Assembly: GCA_014729595.1 (NCBI GenBank)
Contig: WJJU01000664.1
Coordinates: forward strand, 1 to 9,013
Reading direction: 5' to 3'
Length of the DNA stretch: 9,013 nucleotides
From: Chitinivibrionales bacterium
GTDB taxonomy: Bacteria > Fibrobacterota > Chitinivibrionia > Chitinivibrionales > WJMI01
The position numbers were made by a program, and so were the translations under genes. Positions 1 to 6,524 of the stretch are shown piece after piece; the stretch's first letter is position 1; each line of letters opens with the position of its first letter. Under the pieces are notes generated by a model that worked only from the letters and a program-made list of their open reading frames with translations, was not told the origin of the DNA and did no database searches.

Positions 1-178
1 CGTGATGGTCGAGCGGGGCCGCGGTTGCGGCGCCGCCCATGCCCATAGCGGTTCCGGAGCCGATGAGGCGTGGAACGCCGAAGGGGTACTGAGATCCTAA
101 AATTGAATGACCGTGAACTACCGCTACCGTCAGTGCGGTTGCAAAAATTGCCTTTGGTGCGATGTTGCGTCTCTTCAA
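1..178 (-). CDS. N terminus of a probable exported outer-membrane protein (partial)
   Basis: This gene starts at a TTG (178-176) and stays open to the window edge, giving 59 codons; the rest lies outside. The start lies 7 bases after the lipoprotein stop, with an AAGGG-type ribosome site overlapping the end of that gene, so the two are probably co-translated. The first residues, MKRRNIAPKAIFATALTVAV, form a classic Sec signal peptide: a KRR cluster, then a hydrophobic stretch. The mature part contains YPFGVPRLIGSGTAMGMGG. A Gly-rich 'GxAxxMGGAxTA' element just after the signal peptide is typical of FadL/PorV-like beta-barrel proteins, where it precedes an Asp and an 'NPA' motif. Here the sequence reads MGMGGAATAAPLDHH and then ends. 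The export signal is seen directly; the outer-membrane barrel assignment is inferred from this short element and could be wrong. Confidence 0.6.
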   Translation of the reverse strand, partial: MKRRNIAPKAIFATALTVAVVHGHSILGSQYPFGVPRLIGSGTAMGMGGAATAAPLDHH

Positions 179-185
179 TGTTGTA

Positions 186-1628
186 TTACCCTTGCTGTGG
201 ATTGGAGAATGTAGCCCTGACCTTCATATTCGATCCGATATTCCATTTTATTGAGCCCATTTGATCCGCCGACCACAAATCCAGGTACAGGTAGCCGGTA
301 TCCGGCGGCGCGGTGTGCTCCTTCATCATGTTGTAAAGCATATCGCTCACCGAAAGCCGGAAGGTCATTCCGGGCTTAACGTAGAGCGGAAGTTTTTGAC
401 TGAGTAGCTCTATAGTACTCGAGATTTCGTCGTCATTTTCGCCGGCGGTGCTGTTTTGGTAAGATGCCGCATCAACCTTGAGCGAGTCCAACGTTTCGGG
501 GTTAAGCTCGCCGTTTGAACCAAGATAATAGGTAAACAGCAGCGAATCACCGCACCAGCGGGCTTTTTCCACACCCATTTCCACCGAAGCGGCCAGAATC
601 GTTTGGTACCTGACATTTTCCTTTGCGTCGTCTAAGGCGTCCCAGAGTGGGCTGAGATTGATGGGGATAATTGCATAGCGCCCCGGAGCGGCGGAGGAGT
701 AAGCCATGTCGGCTAATGATGCGGTATCCTCTTCGGCCTCTCGTACCGTGAAAGAGGAGTAATCGGCGTAGTGCCGCACCACCGACGTATCTCCATCGCT
801 TGTACGGAAGAATAAGTCGATATACGGCCTTGGCACTGTTGTTGCGTTGGAGGAGCCGAACAGTACCAATGAATCGTTCGCGCTCTCTATCAGCATCGGC
901 AGGTAAATATTGCTCTCTCTGCGCTGAAAAGGCGGAAAATCAACATCGAGAAGGATAGCTTCGGGATTGTCGGCCTTAACGTCAACCGAATCCAGCCATG
1001 AGGTGTCATTTACCAGTGTGTCCAAGAGTCGGGTTTTGAGGTTCCCGGCCGTATCGAACGGGAATGTCGCCTTAATGGCCAACGAACCACTGTCTTGAAC
1101 GGCTGTTTCGTGGTACGTTAACGTTGTACAACTAAGCATTTCAGGTATAGGAGAGTTTCGAGGGATCGGATTGGACGGGAAACCGACCTTAAGCCTGGCT
1201 TGTTGCGGGCCGCAAGTGGAATCTTTTTCATCTCTCGTGAAGGTGACCACGATTGAATCCGGAATGGTGGTACTGTCCTCCAGAACCTCGCGTATCGTTT
1301 GAGCGTTGAATTCGACATAAGCCACGCACTTCTCTTTGACGGTGAGGGTGGCGGAGCCGTGCCCGTCGATGAAAGTTCCGGCCGCAAGCCGGGGGGTCGT
1401 TTCATGCAACCCGGAAACGGAGGACTCGTTGTCCGTTCGGGTGCCCGGACCAAGTGTGCTTCGGGGAGTCCCGACGGCAAGAGACTGCGAGAACGATGCA
1501 AAATGACCTTCAGGATCGATACCCAGGACATCCTGCCCCAAGCTGGTGGTGGGCTCGAACGAATCACTGCAATTCAGTCCGATCAGACTTGTAAGCGACA
1601 GGGTAAAACCGAGAATTATCCGCTTCAT
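186..1628 (-). CDS. Putative lipoprotein of unknown function, 480 aa
   Basis: I do not recognise the family. The ATG at 1628 is preferred over the in-frame ATG at 1682. It has a strong AGAGGGGAG ribosome site just upstream and starts directly with a signal sequence, MKRIILGFTLSLTSLIGLNC; the upstream ATG has no ribosome site and would bury that signal. Cys20 followed by Ser-Asp-Ser looks like a lipidation site, but the lipobox (GLN before Cys) is unorthodox because position -1 is Asn and -3 is Gly. The mature part is rich in Ser, Thr and Asp and appears to be mostly beta-strand, with cysteines near residues 101, 139, 167 and 359. Phrases such as RYAIIPINLSPLWDAL (about 317-332) and GYLYLDLWSADQMGSIKWN (about 445-463) look like beta-sandwich repeats of a secreted FCB-type protein. 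It leads a two-gene unit with the exported protein at 1-178, suggesting joint work at the cell surface. The gene is certain; its function is not. Confidence 0.8.
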   Translation of the reverse strand: MKRIILGFTLSLTSLIGLNCSDSFEPTTSLGQDVLGIDPEGHFASFSQSLAVGTPRSTLGPGTRTDNESSVSGLHETTPRLAAGTFIDGHGSATLTVKEKCVAYVEFNAQTIREVLEDSTTIPDSIVVTFTRDEKDSTCGPQQARLKVGFPSNPIPRNSPIPEMLSCTTLTYHETAVQDSGSLAIKATFPFDTAGNLKTRLLDTLVNDTSWLDSVDVKADNPEAILLDVDFPPFQRRESNIYLPMLIESANDSLVLFGSSNATTVPRPYIDLFFRTSDGDTSVVRHYADYSSFTVREAEEDTASLADMAYSSAAPGRYAIIPINLSPLWDALDDAKENVRYQTILAASVEMGVEKARWCGDSLLFTYYLGSNGELNPETLDSLKVDAASYQNSTAGENDDEISSTIELLSQKLPLYVKPGMTFRLSVSDMLYNMMKEHTAPPDTGYLYLDLWSADQMGSIKWNIGSNMKVRATFSNPQQG

Positions 1629-1631
1629 TGG

Positions 1632-1640
1632 CTCCCCTCT
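1632..1640 (-). promoter_or_regulatory. Shine-Dalgarno site of the lipoprotein gene
   Basis: On the minus strand this reads AGAGGGGAG, ending three bases before the ATG at 1628; its GAGG part sits at a normal 7-base spacing. It decides the start in favour of 1628. The GGGAG part can pair with an upstream CTCCC (1645-1649), which could limit access by ribosomes. Confidence 0.7.
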
Positions 1641-1669
1641 TGGCGGGAGGATCTCGATGATGGAGATCC
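1632..1669 (-). promoter_or_regulatory. Leader with two adjacent inverted repeats
   Basis: Two possible hairpins lie in the 5' leader of the lipoprotein mRNA. The first has perfect 7-base arms, GGATCTC and GAGATCC (1663-1669 and 1649-1655), around a 7-base loop. The second pairs CTCCC (1645-1649) with GGGAG (1632-1636) around 8 bases and includes the Shine-Dalgarno sequence. The arms meet at base 1649, so the helices compete for one base or stack end to end. The first repeat could instead be a protein operator. The pairing is seen in the sequence; any regulatory role is inference. Confidence 0.4.
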
Positions 1670-1718
1670 GATTAAAAGACATACGCAGGTGCGCTTCTCA
1701 GAGTATTTCGCGGTTTCT

Positions 1719-1747
1719 AAAATAGGTTAAGTGGGGGGGGCTGTCAA
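1719..1747 (-). promoter_or_regulatory. Sigma70-type promoter of the lipoprotein gene, with C8 in the spacer
   Basis: On the minus strand a perfect -35 box TTGACA (1747-1742) is followed by exactly 17 bases and a -10 box TATTTT (1724-1719), which matches TATAAT at four of six positions. Transcription would start near 1711-1713, giving a leader of roughly 84 bases before the ATG at 1628. Eight of the 17 spacer bases are a run of C. Gain or loss of one or two C would move the spacing away from the optimum and change promoter strength. Confidence 0.65.
1733..1740. repeat. G8/C8 homopolymer tract inside the promoter spacer
   Basis: Eight consecutive G on the plus strand lie between the -35 and -10 boxes of the leftward promoter. 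Tracts of this length are prone to slipped-strand changes. A second tract of seven G lies 45 bases away at 1786-1792, outside any recognised promoter element. Confidence 0.7.
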
Positions 1748-1939
1748 CTGGACAATTCGCCGCGGTGATGCCGTCCGCCCGGGTTGGGGGGGCGTTTTTG
1801 CTCCTCTTTGAGCGTTGGTTGTCGTCTGTCGTCCGGAAGTCGCCGAAAGAGCCCGTGTGCGTCCTGTCACTCATTTCGTATTTTATATAGCCGCGTACAT
1901 ACTCGGTGCGACTTCACTTCCCCGGACGGCCATAAAGAT

Positions 1940-3388
1940 ATGATAACTCAAACAATTAAAAAAACCGGTGACTGCCGGATTCTTGTCGTCGACGACGAAG
2001 AGGCTATTTGCCGGTTTCTTGCCGAGGCGCTGGGCACGCTCTATCATGTACAGACTGTTCTTACGACTCAAGGGGCGCTGTCATTGATCGAAAGTAGCGA
2101 TTATGACGTCGTGATCACCGACCTTCGCCTTCCCGACGGATCGGGAATGGATATACTGCGGGCCGCCAAGGACCGCGACGAGTTCACCGAGGTAATATTA
2201 ATTACCGGTTATGCCTCTTTGGAGTCCGCCGCCGAAGCCATCAATCGTGGGGTGGCGTCCTATCTTATGAAACCGCTTCAACTTGACAGCCTTCTGGCGC
2301 AAGTTGAACGTGCCGTATCGGCGCGGCTGTTTCATCTTCGAGGCCTCCGGCTCATCCACGACACCTCCGGCGTCTCCGAAGAGATAAAAGATCATCTTCA
2401 CGACATAACCGCTCTTTATAATTTCTCGCGCAAGCTCATGCTCACCCTCGATGTAGTCGAAACGATGCACATCATCCTTAATGAAGCAAACGCTCGCTTG
2501 CAGGTGCCGTTCAGCATTATCGCCGTGAATTTTCTTCAATTCACCGAGATTTATGCAATGCCGCGCAACGGCCATGTAGAAAAAGAAGCGGTTCGCGGAG
2601 CGCTTTTGGCTCACTGGGAAACGCTTCCGGAGCTGTTTGATCGATCACGCATCCAGAAGAATGAGATCCCGGTGACGGTGTTCTCGCGGCAACAGGGGGA
2701 GGGTGAAGAGTGGGACCGAGAGGCGAAGCCGTTTTGCGTACCATTATCGGTGCTCGGGCGAAGGATAGGTTTTTTGGCACTCTTTGGAGGAAGCCCAAAG
2801 CCGGTCCCCGAGAAAATGCAGTTTCTGCACGTGTTCAGTTCAATGATATCGTCCATTATTGAGCATGCTTATCTGGATACGCAGGCGAAAATGCTTGCCA
2901 AAACAGACAGCCTCACCGGTATCGGCAACCATCGGATGTTCCACGAAACGCTCGAGAAGGAGATCGCGCGCGCGAATCGCTATGATCACTCTTTTTGCCT
3001 TGCGTTGATCGATATCGACGACTTCAAAAGCATCAACGACACCTATGGCCATCTTATCGGTGATGCGGTACTCAAGGATTTGACCCGTCGTATCGCGAAT
3101 GTCATTCGGATGGGCGATGTCGTGGCTCGGTATGGTGGCGAAGAGTTCGCGCTGATTCTTCCCGGTACCGACATTGCTGGGGGGGAGGCCCTCGCCGAGA
3201 GGGTACTGCAGGCCGTAGCGCTGGAGCCGTTTGTCATGTCCAGACATAGGCTTACCTGCACCGTTAGTATCGGCATTGCCGATTTCGGTAACCTAACGGT
3301 CCGCGATAAAGATGAACTTATAAACGATGCCGACGCCGCGCTCTATGAGTCTAAGCGGACCGGCAAAAACAAAGTGACGGTAAAGTAA
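1940..3388 (+). CDS. Response regulator diguanylate cyclase (REC - GAF-like - GGDEF), 482 aa
   Basis: Predicted to make cyclic di-GMP from two GTP in the cytoplasm in response to phosphorylation. Residues about 11-125 are a receiver domain: acidic pocket Asp18/Asp19, phospho-acceptor Asp61 in VVITDLRLPDGSG, Thr89, and Lys111 in the MKP motif. Residues about 150-312 look like a GAF-type sensor: an N-terminal helix, then a VPLSVLGRRIGFLALFG strand pair and a closing helix. The GGDEF domain runs from about 320 to 482. It has DSLTGIGN at 323-330, metal-binding region IDIDDFK at 357-363, and active-site GGEEF at 399-403. An inhibitory I-site, RxxD (Arg390, Asp393), sits exactly five residues before GGEEF, so product inhibition is likely. 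The ATG at 1940 puts the receiver right at the N terminus; its ribosome site is weak. The stop is 8 bases before waaA, implying a shared transcript. No partner histidine kinase is visible in the window. Confidence 0.9.
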   Translation: MITQTIKKTGDCRILVVDDEEAICRFLAEALGTLYHVQTVLTTQGALSLIESSDYDVVITDLRLPDGSGMDILRAAKDRDEFTEVILITGYASLESAAEAINRGVASYLMKPLQLDSLLAQVERAVSARLFHLRGLRLIHDTSGVSEEIKDHLHDITALYNFSRKLMLTLDVVETMHIILNEANARLQVPFSIIAVNFLQFTEIYAMPRNGHVEKEAVRGALLAHWETLPELFDRSRIQKNEIPVTVFSRQQGEGEEWDREAKPFCVPLSVLGRRIGFLALFGGSPKPVPEKMQFLHVFSSMISSIIEHAYLDTQAKMLAKTDSLTGIGNHRMFHETLEKEIARANRYDHSFCLALIDIDDFKSINDTYGHLIGDAVLKDLTRRIANVIRMGDVVARYGGEEFALILPGTDIAGGEALAERVLQAVALEPFVMSRHRLTCTVSIGIADFGNLTVRDKDELINDADAALYESKRTGKNKVTVK

Positions 3389-3396
3389 TTACACCC

Positions 3397-4662
3397 ATGA
3401 GTATGTTTTTTTCGACGCTGCTGGTGCATGCCTATAGTTTGACTCTTCAGTCTTTTTTGTCGTTCGGCTTTCCGCTTCTCGCCAAGCTGGGCAAAGCGCG
3501 CGATCTGCACATTGACGATCGCCGTCGCCTGCCCTATCCGACCCGCATTTTCGCGGGGAGATCGGTTGTATGGCTGCATGCCGCTTCGCTCGGTGAAGCC
3601 AAGCTTTTGGTACGATTTATGGGCATCCTCCGACGTCGTCATCCCGAGGATCTCTACGTGGTAACGGCGACCAGTGTTTCGGGGGTAAACTATCTCAAGC
3701 TTTGCCGGAACGACTCGATGTGCGCCATAGGTTTTATGCCTCTTGACACGGTGCCTTTAATGACCCGAATGGTGGACCGGTTCAATATCACGCGTGTGTG
3801 GTTGATGGAGACCGAATTGTGGCCTTCGATGATGTGGGTGTGTAGCAGGCGCGGCATACCTATGAGCATTGCAAACGGTCGTGTCGAACCCAAGTCGTTG
3901 GCACGGTATCACATGAGCGGAGCGCTGTTCAAGCCGCTTCTATACAACGTCGACTTGGTGCTGGCGCAAGACGAGCACTACGCCGAGCGGTTCGAGCAGT
4001 TGGGGATTTCGAAGGAGCGAATACAAGTCGTAGGCAATATCAAAAGCCGAGTGTCTATACAGCGCCCTTCGCGCCGGCGGTGGGCCGAGTTTCGTGACGA
4101 CATGCGTTTGGCCGAGAGCGATATCGTGGTAACGGTAGGCTGTGTTCATCCCGGTGAAGCCGCACATATACGCAAGGCCGTTGAAGGTGTGGCGGCGCGG
4201 AAGATGACGGTCAAATGGATCGTGGTGCCTCGTCATTTGGACAAAACGCCCGCGATTCTCGAAGAGCTGGGCCCCGATACGCTGCACATCCGCGACGGCC
4301 GTGTTCCGCGAACGTGGAATGTGTGCCTGGTCGAGCGTTACGGTGTGCTCGAAGACATGTACTCTATTGCCGACGGGGCCGTGCTGGGCGGTACGTTCGT
4401 GCCGGTGGGCGGACATAACGTGTGGGAAGCGGCCCAGTTTGGTATTCCCGTTTTCTTCGGTTCCGACTACCATACGCAGCAGGAAAGCTGTGAGCGTCTT
4501 ATAGCGGCGGGAATCGGCTTTTCGGTCAATTCCGGCGAAGAACTTGCGGAGCGAATCGTGCGAACCATGAGAACCGAAGCCGCCGCGTTTATCGAGGCGC
4601 AAAAGGCATTTGTCGAATCCACACGACGGGATTTGCAGGTGCTGGAACCGTTGGTCCCGTGA
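3397..4662 (+). CDS. waaA: 3-deoxy-D-manno-octulosonic acid (Kdo) transferase
   Basis: WaaA (KdtA) moves Kdo from CMP-Kdo onto the lipid A precursor at the inner face of the cytoplasmic membrane, the first step of lipopolysaccharide core assembly. The protein has 421 residues, the family's usual length. A hydrophobic N-terminal segment (about 5-30) matches the usual membrane anchor. Family landmarks are in order: HAASLGE at 61-67 with Glu67 at the catalytic general-base position; METELWP at 137-143; GNIK at 213-216; CVHPGE at 249-254; VPRH at 277-280; and GGTFVPVGGHNVWEAA at 331-346, the CMP-sugar binding region of GT-B fold enzymes. There is no strong Shine-Dalgarno site, so translation may depend on coupling to the cyclase gene 8 bases upstream. 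Whether one or several Kdo units are added cannot be read from the sequence. Confidence 0.94.
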   Translation: MSMFFSTLLVHAYSLTLQSFLSFGFPLLAKLGKARDLHIDDRRRLPYPTRIFAGRSVVWLHAASLGEAKLLVRFMGILRRRHPEDLYVVTATSVSGVNYLKLCRNDSMCAIGFMPLDTVPLMTRMVDRFNITRVWLMETELWPSMMWVCSRRGIPMSIANGRVEPKSLARYHMSGALFKPLLYNVDLVLAQDEHYAERFEQLGISKERIQVVGNIKSRVSIQRPSRRRWAEFRDDMRLAESDIVVTVGCVHPGEAAHIRKAVEGVAARKMTVKWIVVPRHLDKTPAILEELGPDTLHIRDGRVPRTWNVCLVERYGVLEDMYSIADGAVLGGTFVPVGGHNVWEAAQFGIPVFFGSDYHTQQESCERLIAAGIGFSVNSGEELAERIVRTMRTEAAAFIEAQKAFVESTRRDLQVLEPLVP

Positions 4663-4671
4663 GTAATACCT

Positions 4672-5793
4672 ATGAGTGAAACCATTCCCAAGGTTGCCGT
4701 TTATGTCGGGGGCGATGCCATCGGGCGCCGAACGGCGCGCGATGAATTACTTCGTGCGATTCAAGAGCTTCACGGCGAGGTCGGGCATGATCGGTTCGAT
4801 CGCGGCTCCGACAATATCGATACGTTCATCGAACGTATGATTACCCCCTCTCTGTTCGAAAGCGTACGCGTTTTCAGCCTTCGTCATGCGGATGGTCTGT
4901 CACAGGGTGATCTTGGGCGTTTGGCGGAAGCGATAACCTACGATATTCCCGACGTGTATCTGCTGATCGACATTGACGAAGGGGCGGGTAAGGACGCTTC
5001 CAAAGTGCTCAAGCGCCTTCGTATCAAGGAATTGACCAAAAAAAACGGCGAGCGGTATGCTCTTTATGAATTTGCCAAACCTCCCGACTACAAAATGGCC
5101 GAGTGGCTTTCCGAGCGCACTCCCCGGCTCTTTGGGCGAAGGCTTTCGCGTGAAGATGCGGAGTATCTTGTTGATCTGGTCGGCACCGAGTTGCAGGTTC
5201 TGTATTCCGAATTACAGAAAATGGACATTCATCTACAGCCTCGCGCCGCGTTTGATCGTCAGTCGATCGACTCGATCATCGGCGCAACGCGAAGCATGAG
5301 TTCGTTCGAGCTGGCGCGGGCCTTGTCGGCCAAAAATTTCCCCAGGGTGCTCGAGGTACTGGACTCATTGTTCAGCACCACGTTTTACGCACCTTCATGC
5401 CTTTCCGTCGTATTTCGACAATTTTGGGTCATACGCAAAATAAGGGCGTACGCCAAAGCCAATCCCGACAAGATCAAGCGTTATTTTGGTAGCAGGCAGT
5501 ATAAAGTCAGAAACGAGATCGCTCACGAAATAGGAGTTGCCGCCGGTTTGCTTCAGCCCAAAGATCCGCCGGGCAAAGCGTATCCACTGGTGATAAAATC
5601 GGGGATCGTCGAGCAGGCGCGAACTTTCGGGGATCGGCACCTCGAGTTGATTTTCGGTTGGCTCCGGGACTTTGATGTCGGGGTCAAAACGGGAAAGATT
5701 GCACCGACCGCGGGAACTTTTCAGCTTTTATGCTACCGGATAGTCCGTGTGGTTGAGCTTGACGGCGAAAAGCGGAGGGCATCCGCGGCGTGA
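4672..5793 (+). CDS. holA: DNA polymerase III subunit delta (clamp loader)
   Basis: The delta subunit opens the beta sliding clamp as part of the clamp-loader complex. The protein has 373 residues, slightly longer than E. coli HolA. The N-terminal fold begins with a strand, VAVYVGGD. TPSLFESVRVFSLRHAD (58-74) is the usual 'slF..rrvvvvr' element that contacts the clamp, and VYLLIDIDEGAG follows at about 95-106. A lid-type helical segment LVGTELQVLYSELQKM (169-184) matches the family 'lvg.dl..l..EleKL' motif. The C-terminal collar includes SFELARALSAKNFPRVLEVL (211-230) and ends with the DVGVKTG motif (335-341). As expected for delta there is no Walker A loop. It begins 9 bases after waaA and overlaps truA by four bases (GTGA). 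holA is fast-evolving, and the call rests on these elements together. Confidence 0.88.
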   Translation: MSETIPKVAVYVGGDAIGRRTARDELLRAIQELHGEVGHDRFDRGSDNIDTFIERMITPSLFESVRVFSLRHADGLSQGDLGRLAEAITYDIPDVYLLIDIDEGAGKDASKVLKRLRIKELTKKNGERYALYEFAKPPDYKMAEWLSERTPRLFGRRLSREDAEYLVDLVGTELQVLYSELQKMDIHLQPRAAFDRQSIDSIIGATRSMSSFELARALSAKNFPRVLEVLDSLFSTTFYAPSCLSVVFRQFWVIRKIRAYAKANPDKIKRYFGSRQYKVRNEIAHEIGVAAGLLQPKDPPGKAYPLVIKSGIVEQARTFGDRHLELIFGWLRDFDVGVKTGKIAPTAGTFQLLCYRIVRVVELDGEKRRASAA

Positions 5794-6524
5794 GATGTTT
5801 TTTTCGGGTCGAGTATGAGGGGAGCGATTACGTAGGATGGCAGTATCAACCCAATGGACCCAGTATCCAGGCCGAACTTGAACGTGCATTTTCTACGGTG
5901 GTGCGTGAGAACTGTAAGGTTGTCGGCGCCGGACGTACCGATGCGGGGGTGCATGCGCGCGCGCAAGGGGCGCATGTAGATTTGCCGTCGGGTATTGATC
6001 TTTGCAAATGCCAATTATCGGTGAACGCTCTACTGCCGGCGGCGGTTGCCGTATACGGAATGCGGAAGGTCGCGGATTCGTTTCATGCCCGCTTTTCGGC
6101 GCGTCGGCGCCGATACCGCTATTATATGATGGAGCGTAAGACGCCGCTGTGGCGTCGGCGGGCGTGGATGGTGTTTCATACGGTGAACTGGGAGCGTGTC
6201 CGCGATAATGCTCAAGCCTGCGTGGGAACCCACGATTTCAGTGCTTTCTGCCGATCGAGCACCGATACCGAAAACATGGTGTGCACGGTCGAGCAGGCCG
6301 CTCTTGAACGTCGTGGTGAAGTGTGGGTATTCTCGATTCAAGCCGACCGTTTTGTGTACACGATGGTGCGCTCGGTTGTAGGGACGCTTGTCGATATCGG
6401 TCGAGGGCGACTGACCGAGTCGTTCGCATCGATTCTGGCCGCGAGGGATCGTGCCCGGGTAGGGGAGACCGCTCCGGCTCGCGGGTTGGTGTTGGATTAT
6501 GTCTCGTACGATGAGGTGGCGTGA
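5790..6524 (+). CDS. truA: tRNA pseudouridine(38-40) synthase TruA
   Basis: TruA converts uridines 38, 39 and 40 in the anticodon arm of several tRNAs to pseudouridine. The 244-residue length is normal and all landmarks are present. They are FRVEYEGSDYVGWQYQPN at the N terminus; VVGAGRTDAGVHARAQ with catalytic Asp51; FHARFSARRRRYRYYM (98-113), the RNA- and uracil-contacting segment; GTHDFSAFC (146-154); FVYTMVRSVVGTLVDIGRG (188-206); and the closing TAPARGLVLDYVSY (227-240). The start is GTG at 5790, overlapping the holA stop as GTGA, with GGAGGG at 5774-5779 ten bases upstream, which indicates translational coupling. Nothing is missing or broken. Confidence 0.97.
   Translation: MRCFFRVEYEGSDYVGWQYQPNGPSIQAELERAFSTVVRENCKVVGAGRTDAGVHARAQGAHVDLPSGIDLCKCQLSVNALLPAAVAVYGMRKVADSFHARFSARRRRYRYYMMERKTPLWRRRAWMVFHTVNWERVRDNAQACVGTHDFSAFCRSSTDTENMVCTVEQAALERRGEVWVFSIQADRFVYTMVRSVVGTLVDIGRGRLTESFASILAARDRARVGETAPARGLVLDYVSYDEVA

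Larger units (their letters stand above)
1629..1939. other. Divergent intergenic region between the lipoprotein gene and the cyclase gene
   Basis: This stretch of 311 bases separates two divergently read genes. Its left half holds the leader and promoter for the minus-strand gene, and two G-runs. The right half must serve the plus-strand gene. An AT-rich patch at 1879-1889 (TATTTTATATA) could be a -10 region, but I find no convincing -35 box at the right distance. The frame of the cyclase stays open back to a TTG at 1784. The 52 residues this would add have no domain character, so I treat the segment as untranslated. Confidence 0.5.

Noticed and set aside
1629..1682. Upstream in-frame ATG at 1682 for the lipoprotein
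   Set aside because: It has no Shine-Dalgarno site and would place 18 residues before the signal peptide; the ATG at 1628 has a strong site.
1299..1730. Open plus-strand frame of 143 codons inside and beyond the lipoprotein gene
   Set aside because: It lies antisense to a clear signal-peptide-bearing gene, has no domain character and runs through the promoter and leader of that gene; it is a shadow frame.
1786..1792. G7 run as a second phase-variable element
   Set aside because: It is not between recognisable promoter boxes or inside a convincing reading frame, so no effect of length change can be argued.
1784..1939. N-terminal extension of the cyclase from a TTG at 1784
   Set aside because: The 52 extra residues have no recognisable fold, the TTG lies in a G-run without a ribosome site, and receiver domains normally begin near the N terminus, as they do from the ATG at 1940.
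3940..4602. Long minus-strand open frame of 220 codons opposite waaA
   Set aside because: waaA carries all family motifs on the other strand; the antisense frame has His/Arg-rich composition typical of a codon-bias shadow and no known domain.
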